The translations under genes were made by a program, and so were the position numbers. From Curtobacterium guangdongense (GTDB lineage: Bacteria > Actinomycetota > Actinomycetes > Actinomycetales > Microbacteriaceae), in NCBI RefSeq assembly GCF_049341845.1, contig NZ_JBMPIT010000005.1:62001-126000 (forward strand): a stretch of DNA of 64,000 bases, written 5' to 3'. The notes beneath the pieces are model-generated. The model was given only the letters and a program-made list of their open reading frames with translations, had not been told where the DNA came from and did no database searches. Below, piece after piece: positions 7,879 to 16,746 of this stretch. Position 1 is the stretch's first letter; every line of letters starts with the position of its first letter.

Positions 7879-8465
7879 CAGTACCGCTCTTCCTTCCACG
7901 GATCCCCGTGCAGGTGGTAGCCCGCGTTCTCCCAGAACCCGGGCTCGTCGGCGGACTGCATCACGATCCCGCGCACCCACTTCGCGCTCTTCCAGAAGTA
8001 CAGGTGCGGGACGAGCAGCCGCGCCGGCCCGCCGTGCTCGGGCTCGAGCGGCGCACCGTCCGCCTCGAACGCGATCCAGGCCTGCCCGTCGAGGAGCTCG
8101 TCGAGCGGCACGTTCGTCGTGTAGCCGCCGAAGCTGTGCACCATGCAGAAGTCGAGCGACGTCTCGACCTGGTCGAACAGTCGGTCGAGGGGCACCCCGC
8201 GCCACGGCATGTCGAGCTTCGTCCAGTGCGTGACGCAGTGGATGTCGACCGTGACGTCCTCGACCCCGAGCGCCTGCACCTCGTCCCAGGTCCACTCGTG
8301 CAGGGCGGTCTCGGTCCGGATCGAGAAGGTCCAGTCCGTGGGGGGGACGTCCGGGGTGTCACCGGCAGACAGCACGGGCCAGTCGCGCACCAGGGTCTGA
8401 CCCGGTGGCAACCGACCGTCGTCGTCGCGCCGTCGTCCGCCGAACCCGCGTGTGAAGGTCGCCAT
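7875..8465 (-). CDS. Sulfite-oxidase-like molybdopterin oxidoreductase
   Basis: 196 residues from ATG 8465, with GAGGAG about 5 nt upstream; a longer frame to 8543 lacks support. The molybdenum-ligating Cys is in DIHCVTHW. WRGVPLDRL, HSFGGYTTNVPL, EHGGPARLLVPHLYFWKS and the terminal GYHLHGDPWKEERYW are characteristic of the compact bacterial members. There is no signal peptide, so a cytoplasmic enzyme is expected. The substrate is unknown; members are often called sulfite oxidase or YedY-like without proof. First gene of a three-gene operon with the FAD reductase and the zinc-ribbon protein. Confidence 0.88.
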   Translation of the reverse strand: MATFTRGFGGRRRDDDGRLPPGQTLVRDWPVLSAGDTPDVPPTDWTFSIRTETALHEWTWDEVQALGVEDVTVDIHCVTHWTKLDMPWRGVPLDRLFDQVETSLDFCMVHSFGGYTTNVPLDELLDGQAWIAFEADGAPLEPEHGGPARLLVPHLYFWKSAKWVRGIVMQSADEPGFWENAGYHLHGDPWKEERYW

Positions 8466-8680
8466 CGATGCTCCTCGCCTCGTCACGATCCTGGCCCCGG
8501 AAGCACTGCCGTGTGTAACGGGTTCGTAAACGTTCGGCCGCACCCCGATCCCAGCCGCATCCGCGGCGCTGTGCGGGACGCCGGGTCGCAGGCGCCATCC
8601 GCGGCGGCGTCACACGGTTGGCGCGAGCGCGGAATGCCTCTATCGTTCACCGGAACGATTACCAGGAGGGGTCACCCCGA

Positions 8681-10294
8681 ATGCCACCCATCGTCCAACC
8701 CGAAGACGGCCGCGCGCCGGCGGACCGTCGCCCGAGCCGCCGCGCGCTCCTCACCGGCGCCGCCGGTCTCGCCGGCCTCGGCCTGCTCACCCTGACCGGA
8801 TGCAGCTCCGGAGCGAGCGCCGGAACGGTCGGCATCCCGGAGCAGGCCGCGACCGGCACCGCCCGGCGAGGCGGCCGTCTCCGCATCGCCCGCCCCGCCG
8901 CTTCCGCAGCCGAGACCCTCGACTCCGCGAGCTCCCTCTCCGCGTACGAGTACCTCGGCGCGCTCTACAACCGGCTCGTGAAGCTCGACGAGTCCGGGGA
9001 GACCGTGCCCGACCTGGCGCGGGAGTGGTCCGCGAACGTCGACGGCACCGTGTGGACGTTCCACCTCCGTCATGATGTCCGGTTCCACGACGGGTCCCGG
9101 TTCGGCGCCGACGACGCGATCGCCAGCATCCGACACATCCTCGACGAGAAGACCGGATCCCCGCAGGCCGGCGTGCTCGGCGAGGTGATGGACGCGAACT
9201 CGATGCGCGCGGTCGACCGGTACACGCTGCGGTTCGACCTGACAAAGCCGAACGCCGAGTTCCCGTCGCTCCTGACCGCGTACCAGTGCTACATCGTCCC
9301 GGCGTCGGCCGTGGGGACGATCGGCAGCACCGGGATCGGTACCGGGCCCTTCAAGCTGTCCTCGTTCACCCCGGCCGGAGCCGGCAGCGTCGAGGCGTTC
9401 GACGACCACTTCGCGGGTCGTCCGGCACTCGACGGGATCGACTTCTTCTCGATCCAGGACACCACCGCGCGGGTGAACGCGCTGCTCGCCGGACAGATCG
9501 ACCTCATCTCGCAGACGAACCTCGACTTCGCCACCGCCCGTGTGGTCGCGGCATCGGACCGGGCGACGGTCGCGCGCTCCGTGAACGCGCAGTGGTACAC
9601 GATCCCGATGCTCGCCACGAGCACCGAGTTCAAGGACCCGACGGTGCGCCAGGCGATGAAGCTCGCCTACGACCCGAAGCGGATCGTCGAGACCGCCCTG
9701 CAGGGCACCGGCTCGCCCGGCTGGGACAACCCGGTCCCTCCGCAGCTCGCCGCGTTCCTCGACGAACCGCGCGAGTACGACCCGGACAAGGCCAGGAGCC
9801 TGCTGAAGCAGGCCGACCGGGAGGGTCTGCGCGCGTCGATCTACACGTCCAGCTACGAGTCGGTCTTCACACCGCTCGCGGTCGCGTACCGCGACCAGGT
9901 CGCGGAGGCCGGCATCGACCTGACGGTCCGGAACGCCTCCTCGGACTCCTACTACACGCAGATCTGGATGCAGAAGCCGCTCATGGTGAGCTACTGGTTC
10001 ACCGGTCGGCCGATCGACCAGCTGCTGAACCAGATCTTCCGCTCCGGGTCGTCGTACAACGAGAGCGCGTGGTCGAACGGCTCGTTCGACCAGCTCCTCG
10101 ACGAGGCGCGTGCCGAGATGGACGACGCCAAGCGGAAGACGCTGTACCAGGACGCCCAACGACTCGTCGTAGCCGACGGTGCCGACATGACCCCGATGTT
10201 CGGCGACCGCCTGGTGGGGTTGTCCCGTGACGTCGTGAACTACTCGGAGTTCGGCTTCGAGTTCGACTACCTCCGGATCGGACTGCGCCGATGA
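8681..10294 (+). CDS. Peptide/nickel-type ABC transporter substrate-binding lipoprotein
   Basis: 537 residues from ATG 8681, with AGGAGG at 8664-8669. The N-terminus has SRRALLTGAAGL then lipobox LTLTGC (Cys41), which fits a lipoprotein, possibly Tat-exported because of the RR pair. The family 5 (SBP_bac_5) signature is spread over residues 80-500, including VWTFHLRHDVRFHDGSRF and a FSIQDTTARVNALLAGQIDL segment. The stop overlaps the first permease ATG. In this family the ligands are oligopeptides, nickel or small organic molecules. The hydrolase in the same operon suggests an ester- or amide-containing ligand. Confidence 0.92.
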   Translation: MPPIVQPEDGRAPADRRPSRRALLTGAAGLAGLGLLTLTGCSSGASAGTVGIPEQAATGTARRGGRLRIARPAASAAETLDSASSLSAYEYLGALYNRLVKLDESGETVPDLAREWSANVDGTVWTFHLRHDVRFHDGSRFGADDAIASIRHILDEKTGSPQAGVLGEVMDANSMRAVDRYTLRFDLTKPNAEFPSLLTAYQCYIVPASAVGTIGSTGIGTGPFKLSSFTPAGAGSVEAFDDHFAGRPALDGIDFFSIQDTTARVNALLAGQIDLISQTNLDFATARVVAASDRATVARSVNAQWYTIPMLATSTEFKDPTVRQAMKLAYDPKRIVETALQGTGSPGWDNPVPPQLAAFLDEPREYDPDKARSLLKQADREGLRASIYTSSYESVFTPLAVAYRDQVAEAGIDLTVRNASSDSYYTQIWMQKPLMVSYWFTGRPIDQLLNQIFRSGSSYNESAWSNGSFDQLLDEARAEMDDAKRKTLYQDAQRLVVADGADMTPMFGDRLVGLSRDVVNYSEFGFEFDYLRIGLRR

Positions 10295-11325
10295 ACGTCC
10301 TCCTCCCCGTCCTCCGCCGGGTCGGCATCGCCCTCCTCACGGTGGTGCTCGCCTCACTGTTCGTGTTCCTCGCCGTGCAGGCGCTCCCGGGTGACGTCGC
10401 GCAGCAGCTGCTCGGGCAGAACGCCACGCCCGAAGCGGTCAAGCAGCTCCGCGAGTCGCTCGGCCTCGACCAGAACGTCTGGCTCCGCTACGGGCAGTGG
10501 CTCGTCGGTGCGGCGCACGGCGACTTCGGCACGTCGCTCGTCAGCGGCGAGCCGGTCGCGCCGACGCTGTTCACCGCGTTCCGCAACAGCATGCTCATCG
10601 CCGTGCCCGCGATGCTCGTCGGGGTCACGCTGTCCCTGACGCTCGGTGTCGTCGCCGGCGTGCGTCGGGGTCGCCCGACGGACCGGGTCGTCTCGATCGT
10701 CAGCCTCGTCGTGATGAGCGTGCCCGAGTTCATGGTCGCGACCGTGCTCGTGCTGCTCTTCGCGATCGGCATCCCGCTCTTCCCGGCCGTCGTCCTGCGC
10801 GGCAGCGACGCCACCGTGGCCGAACTGCTGCCGACGATCTGGCTCCCGATCATCGTGCTCACCCTCGCGATGGCCGCGTACATCGTCCGCACCGCACGGT
10901 CCTCGACGATCGACGTGATGGCGTCGGAGTTCGTCACGACCGCCGAGCTCAAGGGCCTGCCGATGCGCCGGGTGGTGTGGAAGCACGCGGTCCCGAGCGC
11001 GCTGCTGCCGACGCTCAACGTCGTCGCGCTGAACGTGGCGTGGCTGCTCGGCGGTGTGGTCGTCGTCGAGAACGTCTTCAACTACCCGGGCATGGGCAAG
11101 CTCATGCTCGAGTCGGTGTTCAACCGGGACCTGCCCACCATCGAGGCGATCGCGCTCCTCAGCGCCGTGATCTACGTCGTCTGCAACCTCGCCGCCGACC
11201 TGGTCGCGCTCGCGCTCGACCCGAAGCTCCGCACCCGGCAGCGACGGACGCGGATCCGACCGGCGAGCAGACGGCGCACGGCGACCGGCACCGCAGCGAC
11301 GACCGAACGGAAGGCCACCGCATGA
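10291..11325 (+). CDS. ABC transporter permease (DppB/OppB type)
   Basis: 344 residues, ATG overlapping the upstream stop by 4 bp. Six transmembrane helices are predictable: one near the N-terminus (about 10-29), then five between 100 and 300. The cytoplasmic EAA loop that docks the ATPase is visible as AELKGLPMRRVVWKHAVPSA. FNYPGMGKLMLESVFNRDLP is typical of DppB-like permeases. The C-terminal 30 residues are a basic Arg/Thr-rich tail, longer than usual. Partner of the DppC-type permease that follows. Confidence 0.92.
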   Translation: MNVLLPVLRRVGIALLTVVLASLFVFLAVQALPGDVAQQLLGQNATPEAVKQLRESLGLDQNVWLRYGQWLVGAAHGDFGTSLVSGEPVAPTLFTAFRNSMLIAVPAMLVGVTLSLTLGVVAGVRRGRPTDRVVSIVSLVVMSVPEFMVATVLVLLFAIGIPLFPAVVLRGSDATVAELLPTIWLPIIVLTLAMAAYIVRTARSSTIDVMASEFVTTAELKGLPMRRVVWKHAVPSALLPTLNVVALNVAWLLGGVVVVENVFNYPGMGKLMLESVFNRDLPTIEAIALLSAVIYVVCNLAADLVALALDPKLRTRQRRTRIRPASRRRTATGTAATTERKATA

Positions 11326-12203
11326 CCGCCATCGCCCCGCGCTCGCGCAGCGTGATCGGCGCCGCCGTCGCGCCGCTCCGCAGCTCCACCGCACTCGCCG
11401 TCGGCCTCGGGCTGATCGCGCTGCACCTCGTCCTCGCGGTGCTGGCACCCGTCATCGGCGTGCACGACCCCGTCGCGACCGACTCGACGAACGTCCTCGC
11501 CGGTCCGGAGTGGACGCACTGGCTCGGGACCGACCAGTACGGCCGGGACATCCTGTCCCGCACGCTGAACGGCGGTCGGTACGCCCTGCTCGTCACGTTC
11601 CTCGCGACCACGATCGCCGTCGCCGTCGGGACGTTCCTCGGCGCGGTCACCGCCTACGCGGACAACTGGTTCGACGAGGTCGTCATGCGGGTCGTCGACG
11701 CACTGCTCAGCGTGCCCTCGATCCTGGCGCTGCTCGTCGTCGTCACGGTCTTCGACGCCGGCCTGTGGGTGATCGTGCTCGCCGTGACCATCGTCTACGC
11801 TCCAGCGGTCACCCGGGTGGTCCGCGGTGCCGCACGGACCGTGATCACGCAGGACTACGTCACCGCGGCCCGCGCCCGCGGCGAGAAGCCCCTGTCGATC
11901 GTGTTCCGCGAGATCCTGCCGAACGTGCTCGACGTCGTGCTCGTCGAGTACGCCATGCGGGCATCGTGGATCGTGCTCCTCGTGGCGTCGCTGTCCTTCC
12001 TCGGGTTCGGTGCGAACCCGCCGACGCCCGACTGGGGGCTCATGGTGCAGGAGAACCGCACCGCACTGACCGTCGTGCCGCTCGGGACGCTGGCGCCGAT
12101 CGTGGCCCTGGCGACGCTCGTGATCGGCCTCAACCTCGCTGCGGACGGGCTGAGCAAGTCGCTCGGGGTCGACCGCGCCACGCAGGGAGCAACGAGCGCA
12201 TGA
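11322..12203 (+). CDS. ABC transporter permease (DppC/OppC type)
   Basis: 293 residues, ATG 11322 overlapping the previous stop. The N-terminal helix (about 24-45) is followed by the DppC hallmark HWLGTDQYGRDILSRTLNGG (about 67-86). Five more helices follow. The EAA loop reads YVTAARARGEKPLSIVFREI, and SFLGFGANPPTPDWGLMVQE is typical of the family. With the preceding gene it forms the heterodimeric membrane channel of the importer. Confidence 0.92.
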   Translation: MTAIAPRSRSVIGAAVAPLRSSTALAVGLGLIALHLVLAVLAPVIGVHDPVATDSTNVLAGPEWTHWLGTDQYGRDILSRTLNGGRYALLVTFLATTIAVAVGTFLGAVTAYADNWFDEVVMRVVDALLSVPSILALLVVVTVFDAGLWVIVLAVTIVYAPAVTRVVRGAARTVITQDYVTAARARGEKPLSIVFREILPNVLDVVLVEYAMRASWIVLLVASLSFLGFGANPPTPDWGLMVQENRTALTVVPLGTLAPIVALATLVIGLNLAADGLSKSLGVDRATQGATSA

Positions 12204-14026
12204 CCGTCATCGACACGACCACCACCCAGGCCGTCCGCGTCGACGACCTCGCCATCTCCTACGCCGCCGGTCGCACCTGGGTCCCGGTCGTCCGGGGCGT
12301 CTCGTTCACGATCGACGCCGGCCGGACGCTCGGCCTCGTGGGGGAGTCCGGCAGCGGCAAGTCCACCGTGGCCAGGACGCTCCTCGCCCACCTCCGCACC
12401 GGGTCGACCATCGTCGGCGGGACGGTCACGGTCGCCCAGCAGGACGTCTTCGCCCTGTCGCCCGCCGAGACCAGGGCGCTCCGCGGCGGCACCGCGTCCG
12501 TCGTCGCGCAGAACGCGGGCCAGGCGCTCACGCCGTCGATGCGGATCGGGGAGCAGATCCGCGAGGCCCTGCGCGCCCACGGCGAGCCGGACGGCCCCGA
12601 GCGGGTCGCCGAACTGGTCCGACTCGTCCGGCTGCCCGACCCGGACACGATCGTCCGTCGATACCCGCACCAGCTCTCGGGCGGCCAGCAGCAGCGCGTC
12701 GCCATCGCCATGGCCGTCGCCGCGCGACCGCGCGTGCTCGTCCTCGACGAGCCGACCACCGCGCTCGACGTGGTCACGCAGGCGGCGGTCCTCGACCTCG
12801 TCGCGGACCTCGGCCGGGAGCTCGGGATGGCCGTCCTCCTGGTCAGCCACGACCTCGGGGTGGTGTCGGCGATGGCCGACGATCTCGCCGTGATGCGGCA
12901 CGGCGAGATCGTCGAGCACCGCGCGACCGCCGACCTCTTCGCCGACCCGCAACACGAGTACACGCGGGCGCTGTTGGCCGCGGTGCCGGACGGGACCCGG
13001 TCGAACAGGACACGGTCTGGGCCCACGTCGCCGGTTCCGGATCGACGCGCCAGCGGCGAGACGGCCGTGCCGATGGGGAGAGGCTCGGGCCGCGACGGTC
13101 TGGAGTCGACCGTCCCGGGGACGGTCGGCTCCACTGCCACGCCCACCGTGCCTCCCGTCCGTCCCGTCGTCACCGCACGGGACCTGGTGGTCCGGTACGG
13201 GCGCGGCCTGCCGGCCGCGGTCGACGGCGTCTCCTTCGAGATCGCAGCGCACGAGACCCTCGCCGTCGTCGGTGAGTCCGGCAGCGGCAAGTCGACGCTC
13301 GCGACGGCACTGGCCGGGCTGGTGCCCGCCGAGTCCGGCAGCTTCGACTACACGGACGACACGGTGACGGGTGACCTCCGCGAGCCCGTCGCCGGCCGGT
13401 CCGCCGAGCTCCGTCGCGCCGTGCAGCTGGTGTTCCAGAACGCCGACACCTCGCTCAACCCGCGTCGGACCGTCGGTGCCGCGATCGCCAGGCCGCTGCG
13501 GCTCTTCACCGGCTCGTCCTCGCGCGAGCGTGTCGCCGAGCTCCTCACGCAGGTCGGCCTGGGACCGGAGTTCGCGAACCGTCTGCCGGCACAGCTGTCC
13601 GGCGGCCAGCGCCAGCGCGTCGGCATCGCACGGGCCCTCGCCGCCGGGCCGCGACTCGTGATCGCCGACGAGATCACCACGGCGCTCGACGTGCAGGTCC
13701 AGGCCGGGATCCTGTCGCTGCTGGCCGACCTGCAGCGCGAGAACGGGCTGAGCTGCCTGTTCATCAGCCACGACCTCGCCGTGGTGCGGGGTGTCGCCGA
13801 CCGCGTCGCGGTGATGACCGGCGGCCGCATCGTGGAGATCGGCCCGACCGAGCGGGTGTTCACCGGCCCGAACCACCCGTACACGAGCACACTGCTCGCG
13901 GCCACGCTCGAGCCGGGCGTGACCACGCTGCCGGAGGTCGACGACGGCGTGCAGCACTGGCGACACGTCGACGGCTGGACCGACCACGGCGACGGACACC
14001 GGATCAGGAACTGGGAGGACGCATGA
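12200..14026 (+). CDS. ABC transporter ATP-binding protein, fused DppD-DppF type
   Basis: 608 residues, ATG 12200. Two complete nucleotide-binding domains sit in one chain. Domain 1 has Walker A GESGSGKST (about 48-56), signature LSGGQQQR and Walker B VLVLDEPTT. Domain 2 has Walker A GESGSGKST (about 357), signature LSGGQRQR and Walker B LVIADEITT. Both keep the switch His (VSHDL, ISHDL). A roughly 60-residue polar, low-complexity linker (about 265-325) joins the halves. The fusion gives a 1:1 pair of ATPases for the two permeases. The second Walker B has Asp-Glu-Ile instead of Asp-Glu-Pro, seen in other DppF-type domains. Confidence 0.92.
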   Translation: MTVIDTTTTQAVRVDDLAISYAAGRTWVPVVRGVSFTIDAGRTLGLVGESGSGKSTVARTLLAHLRTGSTIVGGTVTVAQQDVFALSPAETRALRGGTASVVAQNAGQALTPSMRIGEQIREALRAHGEPDGPERVAELVRLVRLPDPDTIVRRYPHQLSGGQQQRVAIAMAVAARPRVLVLDEPTTALDVVTQAAVLDLVADLGRELGMAVLLVSHDLGVVSAMADDLAVMRHGEIVEHRATADLFADPQHEYTRALLAAVPDGTRSNRTRSGPTSPVPDRRASGETAVPMGRGSGRDGLESTVPGTVGSTATPTVPPVRPVVTARDLVVRYGRGLPAAVDGVSFEIAAHETLAVVGESGSGKSTLATALAGLVPAESGSFDYTDDTVTGDLREPVAGRSAELRRAVQLVFQNADTSLNPRRTVGAAIARPLRLFTGSSSRERVAELLTQVGLGPEFANRLPAQLSGGQRQRVGIARALAAGPRLVIADEITTALDVQVQAGILSLLADLQRENGLSCLFISHDLAVVRGVADRVAVMTGGRIVEIGPTERVFTGPNHPYTSTLLAATLEPGVTTLPEVDDGVQHWRHVDGWTDHGDGHRIRNWEDA

Positions 14027-16071
14027 CGGACGGGCTGACGGCGATCGGGGTGCCGACCGGACTACCGGACGGGGTCACCGTCCGCGACGAGTGGATCCCA
14101 ATGCCGGACGGCGTACGGCTGCACACCCGGATCTGGGCCCCCGCCGACGCGTCCGCCGATGCCCGGGTGCCGGTGCTGCTGGAGTACCTGCCGTACCGGC
14201 TCGACGACTGGACGGCGCCGCGGGACTCCGAGCGGCACCCCTGGTACGCGGCGAACGGGTACGCGTCGGTCCGCGTCGACATCCGCGGGACCGGGTCGTC
14301 GGACGGGTTCTTCGACGACGAGTACAGCGAGCAGGAGCTGCGCGACGGAGAGGCCGTGATCGCGTGGCTCGCCGCGCAGGAGTGGTCGACGGGCGCGGTC
14401 GGGATGTTCGGCATCTCGTGGGGCGGGTTCAACGCCCTGCAGCTCGCGGCCAGGGCACCGGCGGCGCTCAAGGCCATCGTCACGGTGTGCTCGACGGACG
14501 ACCGCTACGACAACGACGTGCACTACGTCGGCGGCGCGGTGCTCGGGATCGACATGACGGCGTGGGGCGCGACGATGTTCGCGTTCAACTCCCGTCCGCC
14601 GCGGCCCGAGGTCGTCGGCCCGTCGTGGGTCGCGCGCTGGAAGGAGCGGCTCGACGCGAACCGGCCGATGACGCCGGTGTGGCTGTCGCACCAGTCCCGT
14701 GACGACTACTGGCGGCACGGCAGCGCGGCGGAGGACTACGGGAACATCGGCGCAGCGGTCCTCGCCGTCGGCGGCTGGGCGGATCCGTACCGGGACGCCG
14801 TCCTCCGCCTGGTCGAGCATGTCGACGCCCCGGTCAAGGGGATCGTCGGACCGTGGTCGCACCAGTACCCGGACCGCGGTCTCGCGCCGGGGCCGTCGAT
14901 CGGGTTCCTGCAGGAGACCCTGCGGTGGTGGGACCGGTGGCTCAAGGGCGTCGACACGGGGGTCGAGGCCGATCCGGCACTCCGCGCGTGGATCAACGAC
15001 CCGGAACCGCCCGCGACGTACTACGCGTCGCGGACAGGGCGGTGGGTCGGGGCGGCCTCGTGGCCGTCGACCGCGACCGAGTCCGTGTCACACGCGCTCG
15101 ACACCCTGCGCGGCGGCCGTGACGGCGACGTCGTGGTCGCCTCCCCGCAGGAGACCGGCACGGACGCCGGACGGTTCTTCCCGTTCGGCAACGCGACCGA
15201 CCTGCCACCGGACCAGCGCGCCGAGGACGGCCGCTCGATGTGCTTCGACCTGGACGTCGACGAGTCGTTCGACCTGCTCGGCAACGTCCTCGTCGGCCTC
15301 GCCGTCACGAGCGACCAGCCCCGCGCGACCGTCACCGTGCGGCTGTGCGACGTCGCCCCCGACGGCAGCTCGACGCTCGTCACCCGTGGTGTGCTGAACG
15401 CCGCCCGCCGGCACGGCATGGACCGGTCCGACCCGCTCGAGCCGGGAGTGCGCACCGAGCTGCCCGTCCGGTTGGTGTCCACCGGGCACCGCTTCGTCGC
15501 CGGACACCGACTCCGGGTCGCCGTGTCGACGTCCTACTGGCCGTGGGTGTGGCCGCACGGAACGGCAGCGACCCTCGTGCTCGACCCGTCCCGGAGCTCG
15601 GTGACCCTGCCGGTGTGGACCCGGTCGGACGACGACGACATCCGCTTCGCGGAGCCCGAACGGTCGACCCCGCTCGCGATCACCCGGGTGGAGCCGAGCG
15701 ACCCGCTCCCGCAGCGCACCGTCACCCACGACGTGGAGACCGGCACGTGGACGCTCGACGTCGATCCCGGGTACGGCGGCGGCCGGGTCTACCCGGACGG
15801 ACTGGTGTTCAGCGAGGACGCGCGCGAGACGTACCGGATCCGGTCGGACGACCCGACCTCGGCCACCGCGGACTCGCGCTGGGCGATCGGACTCGAGCAC
15901 ACCGACTGGGCCGCACGCCTGGAGACGACGTCGCACGTGGCGGCGGACGCCGGGTCGTTCAACCTCGTCAACACCGTCCGCGCATGGGCACGCGATGGCG
16001 CAGCCGGGACCGAGGAACAGCTCGTCGCCGAGCACACGTTCCGTGACGAGGTGCCGAGGACGTCCGCGTGA
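14023..16071 (+). CDS. CocE/NonD-type serine hydrolase (X-Pro dipeptidyl-peptidase family)
   Basis: 682 residues, ATG overlapping the ABC stop. The N-terminal alpha/beta-hydrolase domain has catalytic Ser132 in GMFGISWGG and oxyanion-type sequence VRVDIRGTGSSDG. A likely catalytic Asp lies in GGWADPYRD and His in GPWSHQYPD. The C-terminal half (about 370-560) is the jelly-roll XPDR C-domain. There is no signal peptide, so it is cytoplasmic. Family members cleave esters such as cocaine, acylated amino acids, glutaryl groups or X-Pro peptides. Here it probably processes the molecule brought in by the same-operon ABC importer. The substrate cannot be read from sequence. Confidence 0.88.
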   Translation: MTDGLTAIGVPTGLPDGVTVRDEWIPMPDGVRLHTRIWAPADASADARVPVLLEYLPYRLDDWTAPRDSERHPWYAANGYASVRVDIRGTGSSDGFFDDEYSEQELRDGEAVIAWLAAQEWSTGAVGMFGISWGGFNALQLAARAPAALKAIVTVCSTDDRYDNDVHYVGGAVLGIDMTAWGATMFAFNSRPPRPEVVGPSWVARWKERLDANRPMTPVWLSHQSRDDYWRHGSAAEDYGNIGAAVLAVGGWADPYRDAVLRLVEHVDAPVKGIVGPWSHQYPDRGLAPGPSIGFLQETLRWWDRWLKGVDTGVEADPALRAWINDPEPPATYYASRTGRWVGAASWPSTATESVSHALDTLRGGRDGDVVVASPQETGTDAGRFFPFGNATDLPPDQRAEDGRSMCFDLDVDESFDLLGNVLVGLAVTSDQPRATVTVRLCDVAPDGSSTLVTRGVLNAARRHGMDRSDPLEPGVRTELPVRLVSTGHRFVAGHRLRVAVSTSYWPWVWPHGTAATLVLDPSRSSVTLPVWTRSDDDDIRFAEPERSTPLAITRVEPSDPLPQRTVTHDVETGTWTLDVDPGYGGGRVYPDGLVFSEDARETYRIRSDDPTSATADSRWAIGLEHTDWAARLETTSHVAADAGSFNLVNTVRAWARDGAAGTEEQLVAEHTFRDEVPRTSA

Positions 16072-16724
16072 GCGCCGAGCAGCAGGTACCGGACCCGGCG
16101 CATCCGAAGCCACGGGCACGCCAGCGCCCCGAGGTCCGCCGCGCGATGATCGTCCTCGCGGCGCGCAGCGTCATCGTCCGCAACGGTCTCGGCGCGACCG
16201 GCCTCCGCGACATCGCGGCAGAGGCGGGTGTCTCCGTCGGGACCGTGACCTACCACTTCGGCAGCGTCGCGGAGATCCTGAACGAGGTCGTCGTGCTCGA
16301 GACCGAGCGCTTCTACGGCGCGATCGTCGCCGCCGTCGACGCGGAACCCGACCCGGTGACGGCGCTGCGGATGCTCGTCGAGCCGTTGTTCGACGACAGC
16401 GAGGAGGTCCGGCAGCACTGGCGGATCTGGTCCGACTACTGGACCGCCGTCGCCCGTCGGCCGGAGGTCGCCGAGGAGTACGCGGAACGGATCCGGGTCT
16501 GGGAGTCCTGCCTGGTCCGGGTGATCCGCCGCGGGATCGACGGGGGGACCTTCGACGTGGCGTCGGACGGCATCGACCCCTCGGTCGTCGCGCTCAAGCT
16601 CGCCGCGTACAGCGACGGTGTGGCGACGCAGATCGCACAGAACGCCCCGGGGCTGACCAACGCGGTGGCGCTCACCTGGATGTGGGAGTTCCTCGCACAG
16701 CACCTCGGGGTTGTACTGAGGTAA
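16068..16724 (+). CDS. TetR-family transcriptional regulator
   Basis: 218 residues, GTG start overlapping the hydrolase stop by 4 bp. The N-terminal helix-turn-helix is clear: GLGATGLRDIAAEAGVSVG followed by TVTYHFGSVAEIL (about 38-70). The C-terminal ligand domain is helical and resembles the TetR_C_6-like group. As the last gene of the importer/hydrolase operon it most likely regulates that operon in response to substrate or product. Its last codons overlap the iron-box palindrome of the next gene, which constrains both. Confidence 0.88.
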   Translation: MSAEQQVPDPAHPKPRARQRPEVRRAMIVLAARSVIVRNGLGATGLRDIAAEAGVSVGTVTYHFGSVAEILNEVVVLETERFYGAIVAAVDAEPDPVTALRMLVEPLFDDSEEVRQHWRIWSDYWTAVARRPEVAEEYAERIRVWESCLVRVIRRGIDGGTFDVASDGIDPSVVALKLAAYSDGVATQIAQNAPGLTNAVALTWMWEFLAQHLGVVLR

Positions 16725-16737
16725 GGCTTGCCTTACC
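16717..16737. promoter_or_regulatory. DtxR/IdeR-type iron box
   Basis: The 18-bp near-perfect palindrome GGTAAGGC-TT-GCCTTACC sits at 16720-16737. The 19-mer starting at 16717 matches the known DtxR/IdeR consensus TWAGGTWAGSCTWACCTWA at 17 of 19 positions. A TACCGT -10-like hexamer (16734-16739) overlaps its right arm, and ATG 16747 follows 7 nt later. Iron-bound repressor would therefore block RNA polymerase directly. The left arm lies in the tetR stop region. Confidence 0.75.
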
Positions 16738-16746
16738 GTTGGGTCC

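Noticed and set aside
11855..13999. Minus-strand open frame of 714 codons opposite the ABC ATPase
   Set aside because: Composition is dominated by Asp, Arg, Gly and Val with no hydrophobic core. The plus strand has a complete two-domain ATPase with all motifs.
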